12,513 nucleotides of DNA from CAYJFX01 sp964370315. GTDB lineage: Bacteria; Spirochaetota; Spirochaetia; Treponematales; Treponemataceae. The notes beneath the pieces were generated by a model. The model made no database searches. It was not told the origin of the DNA and saw only the letters and a program-made list of their open reading frames with translations. The stretch is from contig CAYJIS010000057.1 of assembly GCA_964370315.1 (NCBI GenBank), positions 1 to 12,513 on the forward strand. The letters run 5' to 3'. Below are positions 1 to 6,769 of the stretch, in pieces. Position 1 is the first letter of the stretch. Each line of letters starts with the position of its first letter. Both the position numbers and the translations under genes were made by a program.

Positions 1-131
1 CCTGTACTGTAGTGAGCCGATGCAAGGTCTTGTGTTAAATTCATAAGTGAAAAAGATGCAATTCGTGCCTTTGCATCCATGTGGCTATACATTGGGGTAT
101 AAGCTATTGTATATTTATTGTCGATAATCAT
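1..131 (-). CDS. Hotdog-fold acyl thioesterase-like protein, N-terminal fragment
   Basis: The minus strand is open from ATG at 131-129 to the left edge, giving 43 codons of N-terminus; the rest lies outside the window. The peptide reads as the first strand and helix of a hotdog thioesterase: a Tyr-rich strand (KYTIAYTPMYSH), a DAKARIASFSLM segment and then a helix with NLTQDLASAHY. This resembles the acyl-ACP thioesterase layout, strand, D-x-x-G/A turn, then a helix ending in LQD-A-x-x-HA. Such enzymes release fatty acids from acyl carrier protein or CoA in the cytosol. There is no Shine-Dalgarno before the ATG, but a promoter-like element ends 6 nt upstream. Only 34 bp separate this start from the divergent OmpA-family start, and the OmpA promoter probably lies inside this coding sequence. 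The assignment rests on a short fragment; a 4-hydroxybenzoyl-CoA thioesterase-like protein is an alternative. Confidence 0.5.
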   Translation of the reverse strand, partial: MIIDNKYTIAYTPMYSHMDAKARIASFSLMNLTQDLASAHYST

Positions 132-134
132 AAT
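107..134 (+). promoter_or_regulatory. Possible promoter of the OmpA-family gene
   Basis: TTGTAT (107-112), a 16-bp spacer and CATAAT (129-134) would give a leader of about 25 nt that includes the GAGGAG Shine-Dalgarno at 153-158. The element lies inside the start of the divergent thioesterase-like gene. The region is AT-rich and other hexamer pairs are possible, so this is a weak prediction. Confidence 0.3.
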
Positions 135-137
135 AGA

Positions 138-166
138 ACTGTACCACATATTGAGGAGTTTTTCAA
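138..166 (-). promoter_or_regulatory. Predicted promoter of the thioesterase-like gene (leaderless type)
   Basis: On the minus strand TTGAAA (166-161) and TACAGT (143-138) are separated by exactly 17 bp. The -10 ends 6 nt before the ATG at 131, so transcription would begin at or next to the start codon. This fits the absence of a Shine-Dalgarno. The -35 overlaps the first base of the divergent OmpA-family ATG, so the two genes share this short region. Confidence 0.4.
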
Positions 167-1380
167 TGGCAAAAAAGCTACTTGTTTTTAGTATTTTATT
201 TTTTAGTATTTGCATTCCTGCTTTTGCAATTCGTTTTGAATTTAAATATACAACTGGGCACACTTACACTATTTTATCTGAAGTACAAGAAGAGGTTTTT
301 GTAAATGGCATAAAAAGTCATGATGCATATATTACAAACGACATTTCGGTTTTAGAAAGCGAAGCACAATCAGATGGCAGTGGGAGAATAGAAACGAGTT
401 TTGAAACTACAGAAATTGCATCATTTCCAGATGGATATGAAGACATCGTAAATACCCAAAACTATTTTAGTATTATATCGAGAGACAGACTTGGAAATTA
501 TATTCTTGATGAAAATGCCTTTATGCCTGTTGTGAGAAATGTACCGGTATTTCCCGATAAAGATATACAAATAGGAGACACATGGACGGCACAAGGTGAA
601 GAAGTTCATGACTTTAGAGAAAGTTTTGGCATTGAAAAACCATTTCGCATACCTTTTATTGCAAATTATAAATACGCAGGAACAGAAATCGTTGATGAAA
701 ATGAGTTTCATATTTTTTATGTGTCATATAATTTAATTTATGAGCCACCCGTACAAGTAGATAACACAGAGAATACTCCTGTATTAACAATGGTAAACTC
801 AAATCAAACCCTGTATTGGGATATTGAAAAAGGATATTTAGATCACTACACAGAAGATTTTCGAATCATTATGGAAACATCTCTTGGGGATAGAATTGAG
901 TTTATAGGTAGTGCCAAGGCACAAATAACCGATTTTGCAAAACGTGAAGTAGATACAACACTTGAAGACGTACAAAACCAAATAGATAATTTAGACCTCG
1001 ATAGCATTAGTGCACATATTGCCCCTGAAGGAATTACTATAAGTTTGGAAAATATTCAATTTGAACCAAACTCAGCAATATTACAAGAGAGCGAAATAAT
1101 TAAAATACAAAAAATTGCCGAAATATTAAAAACACTACCAAGTAACGATTTACTTATTTCTGGTCATACAGCACTTGCCGGCACAGAACAAGGGCGTAAA
1201 GTTCTTTCAGAACAAAGAGCAAATTCTGTTGCACAAGAGCTTATCAAGAATGGTGTAAGGGATGCAAACGGCATTACAACACAAGGGTTTGGAGCAACAG
1301 ATCCTATTGCTCCAAACAATAGCCCTGAGAACATGGCCAGAAATAGACGAGTAGAAATAACTATTTTAAATTCAAATTAG
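166..1380 (+). CDS. Exported OmpA-family protein
   Basis: 404 residues. The ATG at 166 is chosen over an in-frame TTG at 118 because GAGGAG (153-158) sits 7 nt upstream and the product then begins with a clean signal peptide: KK at 3-4, a hydrophobic core, and AFA at 19-21 as the likely cleavage site. No Cys follows the site, so it is not a lipoprotein by this signal. Residues 22 to about 280 form a beta-rich region with no family I recognise. Residues 285-404 are an OmpA-like C-terminal domain, with a strand/turn at IQFEPNS (297), a GHT turn at 333-335, the L-S-x-x-R-A stretch with Arg351, and NRRVEI from 393. Such domains tether envelope proteins to peptidoglycan. The Asp that contacts diaminopimelate in OmpA is Ala336 here, while the partner Arg351 is kept. 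The N-terminal extension plus an altered OmpA domain recalls treponemal proteins. It may lie upstream of the FMN-binding gene in one transcript, 63 bp apart. Confidence 0.85.
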   Translation: MAKKLLVFSILFFSICIPAFAIRFEFKYTTGHTYTILSEVQEEVFVNGIKSHDAYITNDISVLESEAQSDGSGRIETSFETTEIASFPDGYEDIVNTQNYFSIISRDRLGNYILDENAFMPVVRNVPVFPDKDIQIGDTWTAQGEEVHDFRESFGIEKPFRIPFIANYKYAGTEIVDENEFHIFYVSYNLIYEPPVQVDNTENTPVLTMVNSNQTLYWDIEKGYLDHYTEDFRIIMETSLGDRIEFIGSAKAQITDFAKREVDTTLEDVQNQIDNLDLDSISAHIAPEGITISLENIQFEPNSAILQESEIIKIQKIAEILKTLPSNDLLISGHTALAGTEQGRKVLSEQRANSVAQELIKNGVRDANGITTQGFGATDPIAPNNSPENMARNRRVEITILNSN

Positions 1381-1443
1381 TTGTAACTTTTTTATATTTT
1401 GATTGTTTTTTTATAAATGATAATTTTTCTTGATGGAGGCATT

Positions 1444-2322
1444 ATGGGAGAAAAACGTTTTTCATGGGTAGCAGGAATAACTTACGTAGTTATTGCACTT
1501 GCTTTAATTTTAGGTTTTGTATATTTTAGTTCATTACAATCCTCGACAACATTCACCGCTATAGGTCAAGGTCGCGCTGGGCCCATTACGATAGAAGTGA
1601 ACATTGAAGAGGGCGTTATAACAGACGCAAAAGTGCTTGAATATCCAGAAGGAGAGAGAGTCCCTGAGAGCGAAAGCACAATTTTTTCTCAAGCTATTGC
1701 AAATGGGAATCCATTTAATATAGATACGGTCTCTCAAGCTACAATGACTTCAAATGCCCTTATTACTGCATTAAAACAAGCATCAACTGAAGCAGGAATT
1801 ATGGGAAAGGAAACATATACCGCAAGTTCTGATGGGTTTTATGGACCAATTATGGTCGAGGCTACTATTTTTGATGGTGCAATTGTCGGTGTTCATGTAC
1901 ACGAGGCCATAGAAGGAGAGTTCCTTCCTCAAAGTGCAGATACTATTTTCACTCAGGCAATTACACATGGAAACGCAGATAATCTTGATATTGTTTCTGG
2001 AGCCTCAGCTACTTCAAATGCCCTTATTACATCATTACAGCAAATATCTTCTGATGCCGGTATTGGAGGCAATACCTATATAGGAACAGGGGAAGGATAT
2101 CAAGGACCATTAAGTGTTCAAGTTACTATAGAAAATGATACAATTGTTGCTGCAAGGCTTTTACTAATATCAGATTCTGAGTTTTCTCTTCCAACTGCAC
2201 AGGCAGTACTTGATCAAGCCGTTCTTACAGGCAGAGCAGATACCTTAGATGTTATTGCAGGAGCTACAGGAACTTCTACTGGAGTAATTACAGCCATACA
2301 AGATGCCGTATCTAAACAATAA
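1444..2322 (+). CDS. Membrane-anchored protein with three tandem FMN-binding domains
   Basis: 292 residues. The ATG at 1444 is preferred to one at 1417 because GGAGG (1435-1439) lies just before it. One transmembrane helix (about 8-29) anchors the protein, and the remainder is predicted extracytoplasmic. Three FMN_bind-type repeats of about 88 residues follow. Each begins with a G-x-x-GP-I/L strand (46, 134, 221) and ends with a flavinylation-type motif: SQATMT (Thr102), SGASAT (Thr190) and AGATGT (Thr277). In RnfG, NqrC and relatives the last Thr of such a motif carries FMN through a phosphoester bond made by ApbE. All three candidate Thr residues are present, so the protein could carry up to three flavins and pass electrons outside the cytoplasmic membrane. 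No ApbE, Rnf or reductase partner is in the window, so donor and acceptor are unknown. A bidirectional terminator follows 11 bp after the stop. Confidence 0.85.
   Translation: MGEKRFSWVAGITYVVIALALILGFVYFSSLQSSTTFTAIGQGRAGPITIEVNIEEGVITDAKVLEYPEGERVPESESTIFSQAIANGNPFNIDTVSQATMTSNALITALKQASTEAGIMGKETYTASSDGFYGPIMVEATIFDGAIVGVHVHEAIEGEFLPQSADTIFTQAITHGNADNLDIVSGASATSNALITSLQQISSDAGIGGNTYIGTGEGYQGPLSVQVTIENDTIVAARLLLISDSEFSLPTAQAVLDQAVLTGRADTLDVIAGATGTSTGVITAIQDAVSKQ
1747..2030 (+). repeat. Pair of 20-nt identical repeats within the FMN-binding gene
   Basis: Positions 1747-1766 and 2011-2030 are identical over 20 nt, starting at the codon of the candidate flavinylated Thr of repeats 1 and 2. 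They are 264 nt apart, exactly 88 codons, matching the protein repeat length. This indicates that domains 1 and 2 arose by in-frame tandem duplication or have undergone gene conversion; domain 3 is more diverged at the DNA level. Confidence 0.85.
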
Positions 2323-2333
2323 CGAGCATATAT

Positions 2334-2369
2334 AAAAAAACTACATTCAATTGAATGTAGTTTTTTTTT
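2334..2369. terminator. Bidirectional Rho-independent terminator
   Basis: A perfect 20-bp palindrome (2341-2360, ctacattcaa and its reverse complement) is preceded by seven A (2334-2340) and followed by nine T (2361-2369). With AATT as the loop it forms a stem of 8 bp or more plus A/T pairs. It has a U-tract in both directions, so it can end the FMN-binding gene on the plus strand and the M15 peptidase gene on the minus strand. The T-tract runs into the TAA stop of the peptidase. Confidence 0.9.
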
Positions 2370-3297
2370 AGTCAAAAATAACCCTTTTATTTATTTCAAT
2401 TAATTCTGGTTTATATTCAAAATGCATGGTATCATATATGGCCCATGTTCCACCCCAAATAAACCCATTATCGAACATAACCTGTACAACCTTTTCTGGC
2501 GGGGTCCATAAATCCTCTTGAGGAACAAGCATCCAGTCATCATTATAGTCTCTTACCCAACTCCAATATAACATTTTATTACCCCACCCTTGTGGCAGCA
2601 TATCAATTGCTAATCCATAACTATGATTACTCAAGCGGTTTGTACCCGCAACATATCTCCAACTATAGCCGCTAACTGAGCTAAGCGTATCTAAAAAAGT
2701 TTGTACCTCTTCATCAGTTTTGGCAATCTCATTTACTTCTTTTTCAATTTTTTCAAATGGACCTAGTAGCGTTTTATTTACTGTTACCGTCATTCCAAAC
2801 AAGCTTGTTTTAACCAAACTTGCCTCTGTTTGAGCTCTGTCTCCTACTTCAAATAATTCTTGCCAAAAGTCTACATCTTGTGGAAGTTGAGGGGTGCCCC
2901 TTGCAGCACTAGAAGTTCTGTTTCGTAATTCTTCAATATATTCTTCAGAGTAAGTACTAGGGTCGCGAGGGTCTGCCCTATATGCCCAAATTTGGTACGG
3001 TCGATATTCTTCCCAATTGTCTTTTTTCTCTGCAGTAAGAAGGCGTCCTTTTGCCCAATAGTAAATAGTTCCATCATGAAGTACTACAGTCCAATCGTCA
3101 TCTTGTTTAATTACGTCTTTAATTTTATCTGGATACGCATTTTTATATGATTCTAAAATGATATCAGGTCTAGAATGCAAATCTCTGGCTCGAACGAGCT
3201 GAGCAACAGGAGTATGATCTCCTTTTCCCTGTGCTATAAGTAAGGCACAAAAAACAAAAGCAATCATAATTGTAATTAGTTTATTAGAGTAAGTCAT
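2368..3297 (-). CDS. M15-family peptidase (VanY/D-Ala-D-Ala carboxypeptidase type)
   Basis: 309 residues. The ATG at 3297 gives a signal peptide or anchor (K6, hydrophobic 8-22); a TTG at 3333 would add 12 residues and bury it. Residues 27 to about 200 contain a conserved-looking but unrecognised region. The C-terminal part is an M15_4/VanY-like zinc peptidase: SNHSYGLAIDM holds the H-x6-D pair (His225, Asp232), and MHFEY supplies the third ligand His292 followed by Glu294. Tryptophans around 213-265 are typical of this group. The expected role is cutting D-Ala or cross-links in peptidoglycan in the periplasm; the substrate cannot be read from the sequence. No Shine-Dalgarno is seen, but a promoter-like element ends 7 nt before the ATG. 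It is convergent with the FMN-binding gene and divergent from the GGDEF gene. Confidence 0.82.
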   Translation of the reverse strand: MTYSNKLITIMIAFVFCALLIAQGKGDHTPVAQLVRARDLHSRPDIILESYKNAYPDKIKDVIKQDDDWTVVLHDGTIYYWAKGRLLTAEKKDNWEEYRPYQIWAYRADPRDPSTYSEEYIEELRNRTSSAARGTPQLPQDVDFWQELFEVGDRAQTEASLVKTSLFGMTVTVNKTLLGPFEKIEKEVNEIAKTDEEVQTFLDTLSSVSGYSWRYVAGTNRLSNHSYGLAIDMLPQGWGNKMLYWSWVRDYNDDWMLVPQEDLWTPPEKVVQVMFDNGFIWGGTWAIYDTMHFEYKPELIEINKRVIFD

Positions 3298-3304
3298 ACT
3301 AAAA

Positions 3305-3333
3305 ATAGTAGTACATTTTATTAATAATTGCAA
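3305..3333 (-). promoter_or_regulatory. Predicted promoter of the M15 peptidase gene (leaderless type)
   Basis: On the minus strand TTGCAA (3333-3328), a 17-bp spacer and TACTAT (3310-3305). The -10 ends 7 nt before the ATG at 3297, placing the transcript start on or beside the start codon. There is no Shine-Dalgarno between them. Confidence 0.45.
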
Positions 3334-3367
3334 GCTAACATTTTAATTGATTTTACGTTTTTAACAC

Positions 3368-3397
3368 TTGTATAGAACGTATTTTTTATGCTAAAAT
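3368..3397 (+). promoter_or_regulatory. Predicted promoter of the GGDEF gene
   Basis: TTGTAT (3368-3373), an 18-bp spacer and TAAAAT (3392-3397). The expected start near 3404 gives a short leader containing the AGGAG at 3412-3416. An ATG at 3388 would lie upstream of this start and opens only a 20-codon frame ending in TAA. Confidence 0.45.
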
Positions 3398-3411
3398 TAT
3401 ATATAAAGTCT

Positions 3412-3425
3412 AGGAGTATTGTATT
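3412..3425 (+). promoter_or_regulatory. Ribosome binding site and ATT start codon of the GGDEF gene
   Basis: AGGAG at 3412-3416 is followed after 6 nt by ATT (3423-3425) in the frame of the GGDEF protein. The frame is closed by TAG at 3411-3413, and no ATG, GTG or TTG occurs between that stop and a TTG at 3501 that has no Shine-Dalgarno. Starting at ATT adds NKKIANLLK followed by a long hydrophobic run, a standard membrane-targeting start. ATT initiation is rare but known, as in infC. Confidence 0.55.
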
Positions 3426-5243
3426 AATAAAAAAATTGCAAATTTATTAAAAACCATCTCTATATTTTTTAGCATATTTATTATCCTTACTATTCTAGTT
3501 TTGGGATTTAGAATTGTACCAAATATTATTTATTCTCAAGAGATACACGCAGTAAATGGGTCTATTGACTTCTCTAAACACAGCCTAAATTCTACTACTT
3601 TTCCCCTTTTTGGAAACTGGGAATACTATCCAAATGTTTACATTTCAAACTCAGATGAACTCCAAAAGTTACATAATCCATCTTATATAGAAATCCCACT
3701 TACTAATTTTAATCAAGCAATAAACACGGCTAGTTTTAAGTTACGTGTTGAGAATCTTACATACAGAGATGAGATGATTCTGTTTATCCAAAACATTGAT
3801 AATCCAATTGATGTATATGTAAATGGTATTAAACAAAATTACATTACCAACACAAGTTTAAAAAATTTGCACATAAAAAGTTTTGAATCATATTCATTAC
3901 CAAATTATATGAATGACACAAACACTTTTGAAATAGTACTCTCTATAAAAGAAACAGAAGGTTCTGCACCTTTGTTTAAACGAGTACCAATAATAACTAC
4001 AACAACGAGTGCATATTCTCTTTCTTTTTGGTCAACCTTAGTAGAAGCATTTCTATTTTCAATGCTAGTTGTAATAGCACTTAATGGCTTTGCTTTTATG
4101 ATATTACGCCCTCAGCATATTGCCATTACAAGTATTACACTATTTGATACCATTCTCATCTTTAGAATGTTTTTTGCTTCAGAGAATTTGCATACTATTA
4201 TAGAGTCCCTTTTTAGTTTTATTACTATCAGTGATAAGCACATTTTTTCATCACAAATTTTCTTATTGTTGCTTAGTGGTTTCGTAGGGCTATTACTAGC
4301 AAAGTCACTTTTAGATGGTAAAAAGAAAATACCTGCAAAATTTACAAACCCAGTCTTAGTACTCTATTTGCTTTTAATTTTTACCCTACCATTTAACTTT
4401 AATTTATATTATGGTTTAGGAAAAATAGTATTAAAAATTACCTATTTATATACAAATTTTTTAATAATTTGGCATATTATCTCTTTTTGGAAAACTCACA
4501 AAAATGGATTTGCCTTGTTTAATATAATTAGAACGCTCTATGTTACTTTTATTATAACAATAGATATATTATACTTAGGTGAGTTTACTGGATTCCCAAT
4601 TTTTTACTATCCTCTTTTACTGTTTTTCTTTGGACAAATGTTTATGAAATTAATAGATAACAGTAAATCTTACAATGAAGTATATGAACTAAATAAAAGT
4701 CTTGAACAAAAAGTTGAAGAAAGAACAAAAGAACTGTTTGAAAAAAATAAAAAGCTCTCTGAAATTTCAACACACGACCCTTTAACAGGTGCTTATAATA
4801 GACTCTATTTTGATGAACAATTTGAAATAGCGCTAACCATTTTTGATGAAAAAATCCACACGTTACACTTGTGCATGTTTGACTTAGATCACTTTAAGTC
4901 TATTAATGATACCTTTGGACATGCCGTAGGTGATGAGCAATTAATATATGCCGCTAAAACCGTACAAGAAATTGTGCTTAAAAATTCTGTATTTGCACGC
5001 GTTGGTGGCGAAGAATTTATGATTTTATACACTGAATCTAATACAGATGTAATATTAGAAAATATTGAAAGCATCCGCTTTGCATTTGAAAAAATGTCTA
5101 AAGAAAATAAACAATTTACCACGAGTAGTTTTGGCGTTACAAAATACGTTAAAACCTATTCAAAAAAAGACTTTTTAAAAATAGCAGATAAAAATCTATA
5201 TGAAGCAAAATCAACAGGTAGAAATAAAGTAGTCTTTCATTGA
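3423..5243 (+). CDS. 7TM-DISM sensor diguanylate cyclase (GGDEF)
   Basis: 606 residues if begun at the ATT at 3423; a TTG at 3501 would remove the first 26. Residues 3-27 form a K-rich then hydrophobic signal or anchor. About 35-195 are a beta-rich extracytoplasmic sensor with an FGNWEYYPN motif near the start, as in 7TMR-DISM extracellular domains. Seven hydrophobic helices follow from about 200 to 415, then a coiled coil (about 420-450, KSLEQKVEERTKEL) and a GGDEF domain (452-606) beginning DPLTGAYNRL. The active-site loop is GGEEF (528-532), and FDLDHFKSINDTFGH supplies the metal and substrate residues, so it should convert two GTP to cyclic di-GMP at the inner face of the membrane. The inhibitory I-site RxxD is replaced by LKNS, so product inhibition is probably absent. 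The ligand is unknown. No terminator separates it from the MATE gene 31 bp downstream. Confidence 0.9.
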   Translation: MNKKIANLLKTISIFFSIFIILTILVLGFRIVPNIIYSQEIHAVNGSIDFSKHSLNSTTFPLFGNWEYYPNVYISNSDELQKLHNPSYIEIPLTNFNQAINTASFKLRVENLTYRDEMILFIQNIDNPIDVYVNGIKQNYITNTSLKNLHIKSFESYSLPNYMNDTNTFEIVLSIKETEGSAPLFKRVPIITTTTSAYSLSFWSTLVEAFLFSMLVVIALNGFAFMILRPQHIAITSITLFDTILIFRMFFASENLHTIIESLFSFITISDKHIFSSQIFLLLLSGFVGLLLAKSLLDGKKKIPAKFTNPVLVLYLLLIFTLPFNFNLYYGLGKIVLKITYLYTNFLIIWHIISFWKTHKNGFALFNIIRTLYVTFIITIDILYLGEFTGFPIFYYPLLLFFFGQMFMKLIDNSKSYNEVYELNKSLEQKVEERTKELFEKNKKLSEISTHDPLTGAYNRLYFDEQFEIALTIFDEKIHTLHLCMFDLDHFKSINDTFGHAVGDEQLIYAAKTVQEIVLKNSVFARVGGEEFMILYTESNTDVILENIESIRFAFEKMSKENKQFTTSSFGVTKYVKTYSKKDFLKIADKNLYEAKSTGRNKVVFH

Positions 5244-5268
5244 CTTTAAATTTTTAATCCATTAATAT
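5240..5268 (+). promoter_or_regulatory. Predicted promoter of the MATE gene (leaderless type)
   Basis: TTGACT (5240-5245) overlaps the TGA stop of the cyclase gene. A 17-bp spacer and TAATAT (5263-5268) follow, ending 6 nt before the ATG at 5275. The MATE start has no Shine-Dalgarno, so a leaderless mRNA is the simplest reading. Read-through from the cyclase is also possible. Confidence 0.45.
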
Positions 5269-5274
5269 ATCCAG

Positions 5275-6639
5275 ATGGAAAAAACAATAACTGAAAATAA
5301 AATGGGCATAGAACCAATCCCTAAACTTGTTATAACAATGGCACTACCTTTAATGCTTTCAATGCTAACACAAGCCCTTTATAATATTGTTGATAGTATA
5401 TTTGTATCACAAGTAGGAGAACACGCCTTAACAGCTGTTTCATTAGCCTTTCCTGTGCAAAATCTCATGATTGCAACCGTTACTGGCACAGGTGTTGGTA
5501 TAAATGCTCTGTTATCGTTAAAACTTGGACAAAAGAATTATACGGCCGTAAATAAAATTGCAGGAAACGGTATTTTTTTGGCAATATGCTCTTATGTATT
5601 GTATTTTATATTGGGCCTCATTTTTATACCAACCTATTTTCAAAGTCAGACAAATGATAGTACCATATTAGAACATGGACTCGCTTACACCAGAATTGTT
5701 GTATATGGTTCATTTGGTCTTTTTTTTGTTGTTACATTTAATCGTTTATTGCAAGCAACAGGAAAAGCTATTTATGGAATGATTATACAAATGTCTGGAG
5801 TTGCTATCAATATAATCCTTGATCCTATTCTTATTTTTGGACTATTTGGCTTTCCAAGAATGGAAACTGCAGGAGCAGCCATTGCCACAATTATGGGACA
5901 AATAGGATCGATGTGCGTTGGAATATATTTTAACCTAAGAATAAATAAGGAAATACAGTTTTCATTAAAAAACATAAAACCTGATCTTCAAATAATAAAG
6001 AAAATTTACATAGTGGGTGTTCCGTCAATCGTTATGGCCTCTATTGGGTCTGTAATGGTATATGCAATGAATATAATATTGGCGGCATTTAGCTCAACAG
6101 CTATTGCTGTATTTGGAATCTTTTTTAAGCTAAATAGTTTTGCCATTATGCCGGTCTTTGGCCTCAATAATGGACTTGTTCCTATTATTGCGTATAATAT
6201 TGGGGCAAAGCATAAATCACGAGTATTACAAACTATAAAGGTAAGTACCCTTTTCGCTTTTTTATTCACGGTTGTAGCTACATCTATCTTCTTAATTTTT
6301 CCAAGTGAATTACTTTCACTTTTTAATGCCTCTGAAACAATGGTAGAAATAGGAATACCGGCTTTGAGAATAATGTCATTAATGTTTTTATTAGCTGGGT
6401 TTGGCATAACATTTAGTGGAGTGTTTCAATCACTTGGAAATGGCTTACTTAGCCTATGCGTATCAGTAGTAAGACAATTAGTTTTTATTGTTCCAGTTGC
6501 ATGGCTTTTTGCTCAAACAGGTACATTGGAAAATGTTTGGTGGGCCTTTCCCATAGCAGAAGTTGCAGGTATGTCATTAAGCGTTATTTTTATGATAAAA
6601 ATGTATAAAACAGTCTTATCAAATATTGACGAAATGTAG
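5275..6639 (+). CDS. MATE-family multidrug/toxin exporter
   Basis: 454 residues, the usual MATE length, with about 12 hydrophobic helices in two homologous halves. The N-terminus is canonical: a short cytosolic leader, then PIPKLVITMALPLMLSML and ALYNIVDSIFVSQVGEHAL, the family's helix 1 and first loop. Other typical features are the GTGVGINALLSLKLGQ stretch near residue 80 and the matching FGLNNGLVPIIAYNIGA in the second half. MATE proteins export cationic drugs or metabolites using a Na+ or H+ gradient; substrate and coupling ion cannot be told from this sequence. No Shine-Dalgarno precedes the ATG. The stop codon lies against a weak 6-bp hairpin (GGTAAT/ATTACC, 6639-6656) without a U-tract, so termination here is not clear. 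Confidence 0.92.
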   Translation: MEKTITENKMGIEPIPKLVITMALPLMLSMLTQALYNIVDSIFVSQVGEHALTAVSLAFPVQNLMIATVTGTGVGINALLSLKLGQKNYTAVNKIAGNGIFLAICSYVLYFILGLIFIPTYFQSQTNDSTILEHGLAYTRIVVYGSFGLFFVVTFNRLLQATGKAIYGMIIQMSGVAINIILDPILIFGLFGFPRMETAGAAIATIMGQIGSMCVGIYFNLRINKEIQFSLKNIKPDLQIIKKIYIVGVPSIVMASIGSVMVYAMNIILAAFSSTAIAVFGIFFKLNSFAIMPVFGLNNGLVPIIAYNIGAKHKSRVLQTIKVSTLFAFLFTVVATSIFLIFPSELLSLFNASETMVEIGIPALRIMSLMFLLAGFGITFSGVFQSLGNGLLSLCVSVVRQLVFIVPVAWLFAQTGTLENVWWAFPIAEVAGMSLSVIFMIKMYKTVLSNIDEM

Positions 6640-6675
6640 GTAATGTATAAATTACCATTACATTATAACATGCAT

Positions 6676-6726
6676 AAAACCTGTTGCAAGTACCACAAGA
6701 TTTTTTATGGCACTTAAAAAGGTTTT
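6676..6726 (-). other. Two-tier RNA stem-loop downstream of the purB-like gene
   Basis: Between the MATE and purB-like stops (6640-6769) an outer stem pairs 6676-6682 (aaaacct) with 6720-6726 (aggtttt). An internal loop and an inner 7-bp stem follow (6688-6694 with 6709-6715). On the minus-strand RNA the inner stem is fully paired with one G-U; on the plus strand the same position is an A-C mismatch. The structure therefore favours the transcript of the purB-like gene. Only four U follow the outer stem, so it may be a weak terminator or a 3' processing element. A tandem TGTACAT pair lies at 6757-6770. Confidence 0.35.
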
Positions 6727-6769
6727 CATACATAAAACGTTCGTCTAATTATCCTTTGTACATTGTACA

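Noticed and set aside
118..165. TTG start at 118 for the OmpA-family gene
   Set aside because: It would put 16 residues before the signal peptide and lacks a Shine-Dalgarno; the ATG at 166 has GAGGAG 7 nt upstream.
1381..1443. Terminator or clear promoter between the OmpA-family and FMN-binding genes
   Set aside because: The gap is A/T-rich with a GATAAT at 1419, but no matching -35 at usual spacing and no stable hairpin, so co-transcription is as likely.
3188..3207. tRNA D-arm-like sequence on the minus strand inside the M15 peptidase gene (translates as VAQLVRA)
   Set aside because: The match covers only the D-arm region. No anticodon stem, T-loop (GGTTCGAATCC) or acceptor pairing follows at the right distances, and the protein frame runs through it without a break.
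3388..3450. Small ORF from the ATG at 3388 as a leader peptide of the GGDEF gene
   Set aside because: It has no Shine-Dalgarno and begins upstream of the start site predicted from the -10 at 3392-3397; kept only as part of the A-tract slippage alternative.
6639..6656. GGTAAT/ATTACC hairpin as terminator of the MATE gene
   Set aside because: Six weak base pairs overlapping the stop codon and no U-tract.
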